DNA from: Carboxylicivirga sp. M1479
GTDB taxonomy: Bacteria; Bacteroidota; Bacteroidia; Bacteroidales; Marinilabiliaceae
NCBI RefSeq assembly: GCF_007097485.1
Contig: NZ_VKDE01000021.1
Span: 20,654 to 84,653, forward strand
Direction: 5' to 3'
Length of the DNA: 64,000 nucleotides
Part shown: piece by piece, positions 27,129 through 37,500 of the stretch
How positions within the stretch are numbered: the first letter of the stretch is position 1
Layout: each line of letters begins with the position of its first letter
The notes under the pieces: generated by a model
Told to the model about the DNA's origin: nothing
Database searches by the model: none
What the model saw: the letters and a program-made list of their open reading frames with translations, nothing else
Position numbers and translations under genes: made by a program

Positions 27129-28760
27129 CTACATTTCATTTGCTTCAGCAGTGTCATCCTTATATTGTGCCTGTAATTGTTTGAGCTGTTCTTTCAGCTT
27201 TTGAGCAATGGCTTTATACTCCTCCTGATAAATAACATTACTTAATTCCTGTGGGTCTTTTTCCATATCGTAAAGTTCCCATTCATCCACATCGTTGTAA
27301 AAATGAATTAATTTATAACGATTTGTTCGCATACCATAATGGCGTTTAACCGAGTGCCACGAAGGGTACTCGTAATAGTGGTAGTAGGTAGCTTCGCGCC
27401 AGGATTTAGGGGCCAAGCCTTCGTTTTCAAAAACAGGACGTAAGGAAACACCTTGCATATCCTTAGGCACATCAAGGCCAGCATAATCTAAAAAAGTAGG
27501 TGCAAAATCAAGGTTCATCGCTAAGGCACTTGATTGCGTGCCTGCTTTTATGGCCTTCGGATAACGAACGAGTAAAGGCATACGATAGCACTCCTCGTAC
27601 ATTATGCGCTTGTCGAACCAGCCGTGTTCTCCTAAAAAGAAACCCTGATCAGAGGTATAAACCACAATGGTATTATCCAGCTCTCCACTCTCCTCTAAAT
27701 GCTTTAACAAACGTCCTACGTTTTCGTCTAAGGATAACAAACAAGCCATATAATCACGCATATACAACTGGTACTTCCAGGCTAGCAACTCCTTATCGCT
27801 CAAATGGTCTTCTTTAAATTTAGCTATACGCTTGGCGTAAGCTTTATGCCAAAGTTCTTGTTGCTGCTTGGTCATGCGGCTGTATACACGATATAATTTC
27901 TTTAGGTCATCCTCACGCTTATTAGCTCCTGCCACATCGTGGTGCTTAGCATCTGTAATAGCGGCAAGGGTGTTGTTAGCTCCAAACTTATCCAACTCTT
28001 CTTTCGAGGCCAGTTTAAAATCCCATGCATCCCACATGTGCTGGCCAATTTCCATCTCTTGTTCACGAGCAGCAGATCCGCGCCCCTGGTAATCGTCGAA
28101 CAAGGTCTCTGGCTTAGGAAACACCTTATCTTCAAACACTCCAAGGTGTCGTGGAGCTGGCATCCAGTTACGGTGTGGAGCTTTATGTTGATACACCATG
28201 GCAAAAGGTTGCTGATCGTTACGATCCTTGAGCCATTTAATGGCTTTATCAGTAATCACATCCGTCACATATCCATCCACTGTAATGGTATCACCCATTT
28301 CAATAAACTCAGGCTGATAGTAGTTACCCTGTCCTGGAAGTACACTCCAATAATCAAAACCTGTTGGACTAGAGCCTAGGTGCCACTTGCCAATCATAGC
28401 CGTTTGATAGCCGGCTTTCTGTAATATCTTCGGATAGGTTTGCTGCATTCCGTTAAATACTTTGGCGTTATCGGTTACTCCGTTGACATGACTGAATTTA
28501 CCAGTCATAATTACTGCCCTTGATGGCGCACAAATAGCATTGGTCACATAACAGTTGTCAAAGCGCATTCCTTCATTGGCAATACGGTCTAAATTGGGTG
28601 TTTCTATCAACTCACTGCCATAACAACTCATTGCTTGAGTGGTATGGTCATCGGTCATAATAAAAAGGATGTTTGGTCTTTGCTTGGCGTCTTCACTTTT
28701 TTTAGGTGACTGACAACCCACTATCACTATTATCGCTAATAAAAAGTTTATGATTCGCAT
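27129..28760 (-). CDS. S1 sulfatase, lipoprotein
   Basis: This 543-residue protein has a lipoprotein signal ending in 'IVIVGC' (C16). The formylglycine motif is C77-A-P-S-R81 ('NAICAPSRAVIMTG'), preceded by metal ligands in 'IMTDDHTT'; 'IGKWHLG', 'QHKAPHRNW' and 'YTSDQGFFLGEH' complete the sulfatase active site. The style resembles S1 enzymes of glycosaminoglycan loci (hexosamine-6-sulfatase-like), but the subfamily is not certain. It is the last gene of the long reverse-strand operon, 20 bp after a PL8 gene. It needs conversion of C77 to formylglycine by a maturase that is not in this window. Confidence 0.88.
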   Translation of the reverse strand: MRIINFLLAIIVIVGCQSPKKSEDAKQRPNILFIMTDDHTTQAMSCYGSELIETPNLDRIANEGMRFDNCYVTNAICAPSRAVIMTGKFSHVNGVTDNAKVFNGMQQTYPKILQKAGYQTAMIGKWHLGSSPTGFDYWSVLPGQGNYYQPEFIEMGDTITVDGYVTDVITDKAIKWLKDRNDQQPFAMVYQHKAPHRNWMPAPRHLGVFEDKVFPKPETLFDDYQGRGSAAREQEMEIGQHMWDAWDFKLASKEELDKFGANNTLAAITDAKHHDVAGANKREDDLKKLYRVYSRMTKQQQELWHKAYAKRIAKFKEDHLSDKELLAWKYQLYMRDYMACLLSLDENVGRLLKHLEESGELDNTIVVYTSDQGFFLGEHGWFDKRIMYEECYRMPLLVRYPKAIKAGTQSSALAMNLDFAPTFLDYAGLDVPKDMQGVSLRPVFENEGLAPKSWREATYYHYYEYPSWHSVKRHYGMRTNRYKLIHFYNDVDEWELYDMEKDPQELSNVIYQEEYKAIAQKLKEQLKQLQAQYKDDTAEANEM

Positions 28761-28780
28761 ATGATCTATTTTTTCCAGTA

Positions 28781-31348
28781 TTATTTCTTCTTTAAACAGC
28801 TGATTACCCTTTGCCCATCAAAGCAATTAAACCTTACAACGGTATGTAATTCATCTTGCTTTACTATTGACACCTCATCAGATTTCTGATTCATTTGCCA
28901 CTGTCCTTTAAGAGTTAATTCAACGGCTTGTACGCTACTAGAGGCATGGCCAATTTTTTCGTTTATCTCATTATAACTTGTTACCTCATCTATCTTGCCT
29001 AATTCAGGGTTCTGAACCACCAGTTCTATGTTTTCATCATCTATATTCTTGATCATTGCCAGGCAGGCAACATTACTTTCTTCAACAATCTCGTCGTTCA
29101 AACTCACCTGAGCTTTAAACAAAGCATACGCTGTTACCTTGTTTTTGAGGTAACGAACAATATGTGCATGTTTGTTATATTGTACTATTGAGAATAAATA
29201 CTTGTGGCTAGAGACAAGTTTTTCTGCTCCTTCAGAACCACCATTAACGTGTATAAAATACAAATACGATTCTTTTTCTGGCTCACTCCCATGCATCAGG
29301 CGGGCGTTGGTAAAATAGCCACTTCCATTCCTTCGGCCATCGTCACTTGGGGCACTTTGAATTTTATGTTCAACTATTAAATGAGCAGCTTTTGGAATAT
29401 AATAAGCATGTCCCTGAGCGTCACTTAGGAAAACCTCCTTTTCCTTTATTTCCTGATGATAGGCTTTTGTCAGTTTTTCGCCATTGAGGCTTGAAGGACT
29501 GTTGATTTTTGGCAGCCCATTTTGAAAAAGAGTGGTTTGCACTGGGTAGTTGCCATCCGACAGCCCCTGAATATTCGTGCCCATAGCCACTATATAATCC
29601 TCGAAAAAGAAAAATGATTTATCAGCCTTAAGCTTCTTTAGCGGTGTATCATAACTTACTGGCGCATTGTATTTAATTGCTGCCACAGCATGTTGCCCAT
29701 CGATATGTACGGCCCCTAAATAGCTTTCTGTCGTAAACAGCCGGTGACTATTCTTATATTTCTTTTGCTTCATGAGTTCAAAAGGCATGTCAACTGTTGT
29801 TGCACCTGGCAATTTACACCAATCCCACCCTGAGTTATGGTATCCACTACCTTCGGCCGAGATAGGACTACCACCAGCCATTATTCGCAATACTCCTGCT
29901 CTTGAGAATCGACCAAACTGATTTTCGCCACCCTTGCTCGACTCATAATCCCAAATGTATTTACTGCAGCCGTTAAAGGATACCAACCAATCGTTTTGGC
30001 GATAAATACCTAATCCACCATAAGGATAATACCAAAAGCCATTCGGATCCTCCTCAGCCACCACATCGCTCATTGCCAACATTAGCGATTGCTCTATTTC
30101 ACCCATGGAGCCAGTGTAGGAAATTCCACACTTTACATTGTTCAGGTAGTCATTTTTAAAGCCATCAAAATCCTCATCCCACAGGCGATTAAATGCGCCT
30201 TTAAGCTCATGCTGATATGGCGAGGTCAAGTGCGACAAATACATAAATGCAGGTAAATTCTTAACAGAGCTACCCAGTTTATCAGGGAATCGTCCAGCAG
30301 CACTTCGAGGTGCATCGTATTTGTTGCAATAGATGCGCGTATGCAAAACGGCTTGTGATAAATTGTTAATGGCCTGCTGGCTCACTTGATAAGTGGTTCC
30401 ATCCAAATGGGCTACAAGAATAGATGCAACATGAAATCCAAAGGGTGCATAAGCAGTTAAATAGGCTCCTTTATGATGGTAACCCATAAAATCGGGTTTA
30501 ATCATATCTGCCCATCCATCTGCAATTTGCAATGACTTGTTGAGCAGTTTTGAAAAGTAGATCAATTCTTGCTGTTGATCCTGACTATTTTTCATGGATA
30601 ATATATAACACCAACGCACATTAAACATTGAACGCACAGCATCGGTATTAAACCCATTTTGTTGCCATAAAATGGGGGTTTCGTATTCGGGACCTACTTC
30701 TTTAGATATAAAGTCAAGCGTCGCCAACTCACGATCTAAAATACCATACTCTTGCAATAGTTCTTTGTTTAAGAAAACGGATAAAGCATACCCTAGGCAG
30801 CGTAAAGACAATCCCGAATAATAGCCAATGTAACCTGTTTGTGGGTATTTATCCATGTGCAACACGCCAATATCGACACCAGCTGTCCACCCATGGGCGT
30901 GTAAATTGTTAAATATTTCAAGTAGCTGTTGTTCTACTTTTTCGCTTTGATAATAAGTATTACTTAATCCATATTTTTCTGACGGTGCCAAATGGTATGC
31001 TAATGACAAGGGAAATAAGTAATTACTAAGCAAAGTTGACACCTTGTTCTTATCGTTTGAAACATTGAAAGGTGCGCTCAACAACACATCTGGTATGCCA
31101 TCTTTGTTTTTATCACGCTGATATTTACGCTCAGCCTCTTCGGCATTTTTAATAATGGCTTTATAGCGCTGTTGGATTAAGGCGTGTGAGTAATCAATGG
31201 ATGCACTACCCAATATCCAAGAACGATATTTTTGGCTTATTTCTGAAGCACTATTCTGCGAATGGCATGTATTTACCGTGATAAAAAGGACGATGACAAT
31301 TAGCGAAGCTATTCGCCCTTTTATTAGCATTTTAAAATGTTTAATCAT
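28781..31348 (-). CDS. PL8 polysaccharide lyase without N-terminal lyase domain
   Basis: The protein has 855 residues from ATG at 31348; the frame extends to ATG 31375. The signal peptide is 'RIASLIVIVLFITVNTCHSQ'. It begins directly with the helical domain ('YRSWILGSASIDYSHALIQ'), so it lacks the beta domain present in the two + strand PL8 proteins. Catalytic segment 'YHHKGAYLTAY' (proposed His 292 and Tyr 300) and 'AAGRFPDKLG' (Arg region) are followed by 'YIWDYESSKGGENQFGRF' and 'GWDWCKLPGATTVDMP'. It has no T9SS tail. Its substrate is a uronate-containing glycosaminoglycan by family. It sits between the sulfatase (20 bp) and the divergent 988-residue lyase (57 bp). Confidence 0.86.
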   Translation of the reverse strand: MIKHFKMLIKGRIASLIVIVLFITVNTCHSQNSASEISQKYRSWILGSASIDYSHALIQQRYKAIIKNAEEAERKYQRDKNKDGIPDVLLSAPFNVSNDKNKVSTLLSNYLFPLSLAYHLAPSEKYGLSNTYYQSEKVEQQLLEIFNNLHAHGWTAGVDIGVLHMDKYPQTGYIGYYSGLSLRCLGYALSVFLNKELLQEYGILDRELATLDFISKEVGPEYETPILWQQNGFNTDAVRSMFNVRWCYILSMKNSQDQQQELIYFSKLLNKSLQIADGWADMIKPDFMGYHHKGAYLTAYAPFGFHVASILVAHLDGTTYQVSQQAINNLSQAVLHTRIYCNKYDAPRSAAGRFPDKLGSSVKNLPAFMYLSHLTSPYQHELKGAFNRLWDEDFDGFKNDYLNNVKCGISYTGSMGEIEQSLMLAMSDVVAEEDPNGFWYYPYGGLGIYRQNDWLVSFNGCSKYIWDYESSKGGENQFGRFSRAGVLRIMAGGSPISAEGSGYHNSGWDWCKLPGATTVDMPFELMKQKKYKNSHRLFTTESYLGAVHIDGQHAVAAIKYNAPVSYDTPLKKLKADKSFFFFEDYIVAMGTNIQGLSDGNYPVQTTLFQNGLPKINSPSSLNGEKLTKAYHQEIKEKEVFLSDAQGHAYYIPKAAHLIVEHKIQSAPSDDGRRNGSGYFTNARLMHGSEPEKESYLYFIHVNGGSEGAEKLVSSHKYLFSIVQYNKHAHIVRYLKNKVTAYALFKAQVSLNDEIVEESNVACLAMIKNIDDENIELVVQNPELGKIDEVTSYNEINEKIGHASSSVQAVELTLKGQWQMNQKSDEVSIVKQDELHTVVRFNCFDGQRVISCLKKK

Positions 31349-31432
31349 AAAACTTATAGGCTTATGTTCATGCATAATGTATTTACGCAGTCCATCTGGG
31401 CATTCACATTAAAAAGCACTCAATTAATACGT

Positions 31433-34399
31433 TCATTGTTTTGGAATCTCAATTATAACTGGTGCTCCAGCTAATATCGCTTCCCGATAGTTGTAATAAG
31501 CTCCATCTCTGGCATCGGGTAAATGAATCGTAATTATCGATTCCTTACCATCGCAAGTAACATCAACTGATTCACCATTAATGGTATCAATACCTTGGAA
31601 ACTATACTTGTATTTTCCCTCTTTCAGTAAGCGTGGCACTGTAATTTTCACGAACTCTGTTTCTAAAGAGTGTAAAGGATCACAAAACGACAACTTAAGC
31701 TTGTGATTATTCTCTTCTCTTATGACAACACTAGCTTGGTCAACCTCCATCCAATCTCTTTTCTCTTTATCAAGAAATATTTTTCCAGCCTTAAAGAAAG
31801 CTATCTGTGCCATTTTATTTTGAGTATTATACACTCCGTGTGTTTCGGCTGAAATAGAAATGGTGTTGTAATTAGCTAAATAGCTTTTTAAAGCTTTTGG
31901 CATGTCTTTTAAACCAACATTTGCCAACAGAACATAGTGGTAAGCATTGGTCTTTTCATTGGGATGAACACCATGATCTACAGCAACTACATAGTTATGG
32001 CCTGGTTTGGCCTTTGTATCGGTTTTATTGATGTATGAGCCAGTTTTTATCAGGAGCGTTTGCGGGGTATCAGGTATAATCAAATAGCCTTTGTTTTTAT
32101 GAAAAACCCAGCTTGGCTTATCCATTACCAAATTTAAATCATGATTAGAGCCCGTTTTAAGTGCCTGATGTTTATCTCCATTAATACTATAATAAAGCAC
32201 TTCTGACTGACGGGATTGATCAATACAAGTCACTATATTTTTGCCTTGACCTGCATCCTTTCGTGTGATAGCCGACCCAAGAGCTACACCAAGGTTTTCA
32301 GTCATGTGGTATGATTTATAGGCTGTAGCAGAAGCATATTGAGGCATTTTTTTATGCACTCCACCGGGTGTTGGCACATATCGAAAGGCCGAAGTTGCCA
32401 GGCTACCATTGGCCAATACTCCCGAATAATTATTGAGTCCGGGGCCGGCTGAACTAGCTGCTCCTTTGGGCATAGGATCGCTACGCCATTCCTCAGTAAC
32501 ACCTGGTAGTACATGCCAGTCATATGCTTGTAAAGTAGATAAAGCATACTCATCTCCATCCACTTTCAATTGGAAAACGCCACTAGCAGCATGCCACGAC
32601 TTACGTATTTTACTAAAATCTTCGGCTCCTGAGGTACGTAAAGATTTTTGCTTCACTGAAAAGAAAAACTCATTATCTGTATTTTCCTGGCGATGTACCA
32701 CATAATCACCATTCCAAAAAGCTACCGATTCACTGTGTTTATGCGTATTGTTTTTAATGCTTTTGCCTAAGTCAATAAAGCTAGCTTCATTTTCAATATG
32801 TGTTGTTGATGATTTGCCCTTTATAAGATCATTAATGGTACTTGTTAATGTTTTAGTGGCAAACTTTTGCATATCTGAGTAATTGCTACGGCCAGCCACC
32901 ACATAATCAAGTTGCTGCTTGTAAATCATCCGACGATAAGTATAATTAATGCGATCGGCCAAAAATTGGTATTGACTATCTTCAATAGGGAAAGGTGTAT
33001 ACTGGAAGTATTTAATGGCTTTATTAATTTCTTTCATCCACTCAAAGCCATAGGCCACCATGGCAATATCAGAAGCACTATGTCCGGTATGGTGCGACAC
33101 AGTACCATCAGGGTGGAAGCCCGATTGATCGTACATATGCGATGGAACAGATAAACGTGAACACCAGAAACGAATGTCTCGGATAATACCTCTAGGACTC
33201 CATCCTTTAGCAAAGGAAAGGCCATCAAAAGCCGTATTGTCATAATAATCGTCGTACCAATAAGGCACATAAGTAATGGGGCGATTATAATCATTCCAAA
33301 CAACACCCATCACCATTAATGATCGCATGCGGTGGGAGGTGTTAGCATCGCTCCAGGCTCCCTCAGAATACAAAGTATCCGAAATATTGCGCCAACGCTG
33401 CTCATCATTATTCATTACCCTACGACTAGGTGTAACCGAGAAAAAAGCCTGATAAAAGCGATAGGTAGCCTCTTGCAAAGCCAATGCCTCTGTTTGTTCA
33501 TTTTTTAAGTCTTTACGCAAAGCTGGCATGATGTGAACAAGTGGCGCTCCTAGCCCATCAAGCAAACGCCATTGATGAGTAACAAAGCCGTGTGACAAAA
33601 CACCATTTTCGCCAAGCCCTTGTAAACCGTCCCCAATTTCATTACCCATTGGATTGTCAATTTCGCTTCCAAAAACAGGCACACTATTCATAAAAGCTGT
33701 TGCCGCTTTTACAATACCCTTATACAGTTTAGGCGAGTTATACCAGGCAGATTGCTTGTTGGCATAAGCATAACCCAATGCACCAATGTAGCTAGTTAGC
33801 TTCTCCCACTCTACTTCAATTTTTTTAATTTCGTCAATTGATTTGGTATAGACAGGACTGACAGATGGCATTTGTCCATTATTGGCATCAATCTCATCCA
33901 ACAGAGTTTCGATTTTACTATCAGAAAGCTTTTTTCGCCCATACAAACGACTAGTGTTAATGGTTTCTTTTTTATAAAACTCTGCCAGATGCTCCCACAT
34001 AGTGCTTTCAACAACATGAACCATGATGTGCTTTTCGGCTATCGTTGTATTTCCATCTTTTAATGCAATAGTTAGCTTATAATCAATTGGCTGCTTTGGT
34101 GTTTTTTTTTCGTTTTTGAGTTTTAATTCTCCTACAAGCAAACCTTGCATCTGGCCAATATTTTGTCGTTTACTGGTCAGAATAAATAGTCCGGAAGGAT
34201 CACTAAGCAGTTCGAATGTATAGGAAGCCGGAATAGCCTTTGTTAATACATCTTTATTACTTTTCAAGTGTATTTGACCTGTTACTGGCTCATTATTACC
34301 ACTGTTGGTTTTAATATCGAAATAATCGGCCAAAATAACTTCCTGAGCACTTAAATTAACTCCTAATAATAGGATGAGTAGACTTAATACTATTTTCAT
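31433..34399 (-). CDS. Divergent PL8-fold polysaccharide lyase-like protein
   Basis: This 988-residue protein has a signal peptide ending 'LLGVNLSAQ'. An N-terminal beta region (about 20-130) precedes a helical domain containing 'FHPDGTVSHHTGHSASDIAMVAYG' and 'VVAGRSNYS', then a beta-sandwich with 'YDWHVLPGVTEEW' and 'YHYVLLANVG'. The order helical toroid, G-R-S motif, W-x-x-L-P-G-x-T, beta domains is that of the PL8 superfamily. The spacing of the His-Tyr segment differs from the four other PL8 proteins here, so it may belong to a neighbouring or unassigned PL family. It is within the reverse operon, and lyase activity is inferred. Confidence 0.65.
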   Translation of the reverse strand: MKIVLSLLILLLGVNLSAQEVILADYFDIKTNSGNNEPVTGQIHLKSNKDVLTKAIPASYTFELLSDPSGLFILTSKRQNIGQMQGLLVGELKLKNEKKTPKQPIDYKLTIALKDGNTTIAEKHIMVHVVESTMWEHLAEFYKKETINTSRLYGRKKLSDSKIETLLDEIDANNGQMPSVSPVYTKSIDEIKKIEVEWEKLTSYIGALGYAYANKQSAWYNSPKLYKGIVKAATAFMNSVPVFGSEIDNPMGNEIGDGLQGLGENGVLSHGFVTHQWRLLDGLGAPLVHIMPALRKDLKNEQTEALALQEATYRFYQAFFSVTPSRRVMNNDEQRWRNISDTLYSEGAWSDANTSHRMRSLMVMGVVWNDYNRPITYVPYWYDDYYDNTAFDGLSFAKGWSPRGIIRDIRFWCSRLSVPSHMYDQSGFHPDGTVSHHTGHSASDIAMVAYGFEWMKEINKAIKYFQYTPFPIEDSQYQFLADRINYTYRRMIYKQQLDYVVAGRSNYSDMQKFATKTLTSTINDLIKGKSSTTHIENEASFIDLGKSIKNNTHKHSESVAFWNGDYVVHRQENTDNEFFFSVKQKSLRTSGAEDFSKIRKSWHAASGVFQLKVDGDEYALSTLQAYDWHVLPGVTEEWRSDPMPKGAASSAGPGLNNYSGVLANGSLATSAFRYVPTPGGVHKKMPQYASATAYKSYHMTENLGVALGSAITRKDAGQGKNIVTCIDQSRQSEVLYYSINGDKHQALKTGSNHDLNLVMDKPSWVFHKNKGYLIIPDTPQTLLIKTGSYINKTDTKAKPGHNYVVAVDHGVHPNEKTNAYHYVLLANVGLKDMPKALKSYLANYNTISISAETHGVYNTQNKMAQIAFFKAGKIFLDKEKRDWMEVDQASVVIREENNHKLKLSFCDPLHSLETEFVKITVPRLLKEGKYKYSFQGIDTINGESVDVTCDGKESIITIHLPDARDGAYYNYREAILAGAPVIIEIPKQ

Positions 34400-34507
34400 C
34401 TGTTTGAATTTATTTTCATTTACCGTATGAAACTTACCAATTTTGTCATCCTCCCGTATAAGAAGCTATTCTCTTGGCTCGCTTCATAAAACTATCTTTT
34501 TCCTTAA

Positions 34508-37500
34508 CTACAAAACAATAAGCTTGTGAGTTGATGTTGAGTTATTATTTAATAGACGGATTAAATACGTACCGCTAATTAATTGAGGGTTGATGGTATG
34601 ATGGCCTTTTGAGAGCTCATTAAAACTAAAAACCGTTTTTCCATTGCTATTAATAATTTCCAAAGCATCAATCGGATCGTTTACTTCAAGCTGAAAAGGT
34701 CCATTAGTAGGGTTAGGGTAGATGCGAACGCCTGCCTCTGTTTGATTGGAAATAGAAGTGGGCGTATCATCGATTAATTCTATATCAATACTTTCTCCGT
34801 TGTAACAATCAAATAAAAGCACGGTCCGATTATTAACAGCATCGTACTCAACAAAGGTAACGGATGAATGACTCTGACTCAATGTCCACTGACCATTAAG
34901 AGTAACTTCAACCGCTTGAGCAACTGGCTTTAGCCAACGGTTGTTATCTTTTACACTCCACACCTGATACAAGCTTTCATCTTTATCCAGCCAACCTAAA
35001 TCGGGATGTGCAATGCTAAAGCTTATTGTCTTTACATCTTCATCGCCAATCATAATGATACAATCGTTATTGGTGCTGTAAATATGCTTTTTATTAATTA
35101 CCTCATCGGCCTTAAAAATGGCATATCCTGTTTGCTTTTTTTGGTGATGTGTAACTATATGAGCCACTGCATCTTTTTGCTCAACTGTATAGTAGGCATC
35201 CGGATTGGTAGCCACTTGTTCAATGCTTCCATCAGGTGCTTGTACCCACACCATGTATTCGTAACCAGCACTTGTTGGATTCCCATGATTAAGCCAAGCC
35301 TTGATAAAGTTACCCTGCGTATCATTTTTATCACGATTGTCACGCGAGGTTTGTAACGAACGAGTTACATTCAGCTGTGAACCATCGCGCATAAAAAATG
35401 AATTACCAGTTACATCAGTCATGTAAACCGAACTATTATCAGGATGTAAGTAGCTGAGATTGGCTCCTGTACTAACATTGCCGTTAATATTGGATGGTGT
35501 ATCCACATTGTGCAAATAGCTTTGGAATATAGTAGTGTGAGTTTCATAGCTAGGATGAATGGAATTGATATCAGACCCCAGACAAATAATCTGATCATCA
35601 AAAAAGAAATAGGATTTATTGGCACTTAGCTTATAATCACGTTGCACCCATCCTGTCTCACGCACATCTACATATTTCATGGCAAACACACCGTTATGCT
35701 GTTGGTGCGATACTCCTCCTACAAAATACTCAGGCGAAAATTTAGCCCAGGTGTAATCCTTATCATGGTCGGTCCAGTTTGGCAAATCAAAGGCGGTAGC
35801 ACCAGCCACATGATCCCAATCGTAGCCATTTTCAAACCATCCACTTGCTTCGGCTGTTACGCTTTCTGATTCTTCATCTATAGAAGCGAATATTTCAAGA
35901 GCTCCGGCCGATTGATTGCGCCCAAACCAATTTTGCTCACCATTGTTTTCATAATCCCATACGTATTTGCTAAAGCCTTTAACACTTACCATCCAGTTAT
36001 TACGACGTTGAATTTGCATATTGCCATATGGGAATACTCGATTGCCTTGGGGTGCTAACTCTGCTCCAGTACCATCTATATAAGCAAGTGATTGTTGCAA
36101 ACCGCCTAATCCTCCTCTGAACTGAATGGATGATTTCACATCGCTTGCTAATGTTTGCTCAAGGTAAGCTTGTGGCGCATCCATCAAACGTTTAAATGCA
36201 CCCTCCAGTTCGGTATCATAGCTTCCATTACTTGCGTCTAGTAAATAAGCAAAAGCAGGGGTGTGCAATAACAAATCTCCTTGATTAGTTGGGAATCGTC
36301 CCGAAATACCCACTGGATTATCGTAGGTGTTACAGTAGTAACGATAAGCTAACATAGACTGGCTCAAATTATCTACTGCCGAAGTATTAAAAGCATAGGG
36401 GGTATCTTTTACTATCATACTCATTTGAGCCATCACATGCAGTGCTTCGGTGATGTAGGCATTCCCCCAAATGCCATGATGATGATAACCAGTATAATCG
36501 GGTTTGATAAAGCCACCCCAGCCATACGATATTTCACATGATTCGTTATAAATATCAGCCAGTAATGACATTTGCGCCGGTTTATCCAATTGTGCATCGG
36601 GCAAGGTCAAAATTGTCATCAGGTGATTGTTATAGAATGTGCGAACTAAATCGGCCTGCTTTAAAGCTGATGCTTGCTCATAAGTCCAAGGTTGAGGTAC
36701 AATATCTGCCAGATCCCAACGTGTCCACCACTGCATGTTTTTACTCACATTATCCAATAGACCCGCTTTGTCCAATTCGTACTTCATCAACATTGAAGCA
36801 TAAAAATAACCAGTTAATCCAAGGTAAACACCTCCTCCTTTAAACTCACTATCACAGCCCTCAACAAACCCTCGTGCTATGAGGTATTTGTATAAATCAA
36901 TAATTTGGTGCTCGGTTTGGGTATTTTTAAAATAAAGATTAGCACCTGATACCGGACCTGGCACATTATATAATAGGGTAAGGGGAAATAATGTTTCGCG
37001 AATGAGCTCCCTGATATGATCGATGTGCTCACGATTATTTACCAGATCATATTGTTCACCAGGATTATTGACATCATAATTAGCTAGGTTTCCAATGGCT
37101 AACTCACCCATTGCCAATATGGCTTGGTAACGTGTTGATAATAATGCTTGATCATAGTCAATGGCATCGTCACCTACGCACCATTGACGATAGTTTTGTA
37201 ACATAAGCTCAAAATCATCATTGGTGCTAAATATATAGTGTTTTACTTCAGAGCTAAGTGCATCATTGTTTTCGATAAAAAGAGATATGCGATATGTTGT
37301 TGCTGGTGCTAAACCAACAACATCAAACAATAAATCGTTTATTGCTTTAGGATAATTAATTCGTTCACTTGATGCAGTATTCTTTATTTGCTCAGTTGTT
37401 AGATAGCCTGGTGCCTGCCCGGTGTAAGCTTCTATTACGTACCATGCCGAGCCGGCTAATGATGCATTCAAAGTTAATTGCACCTGATTTTCTGCTTTTG

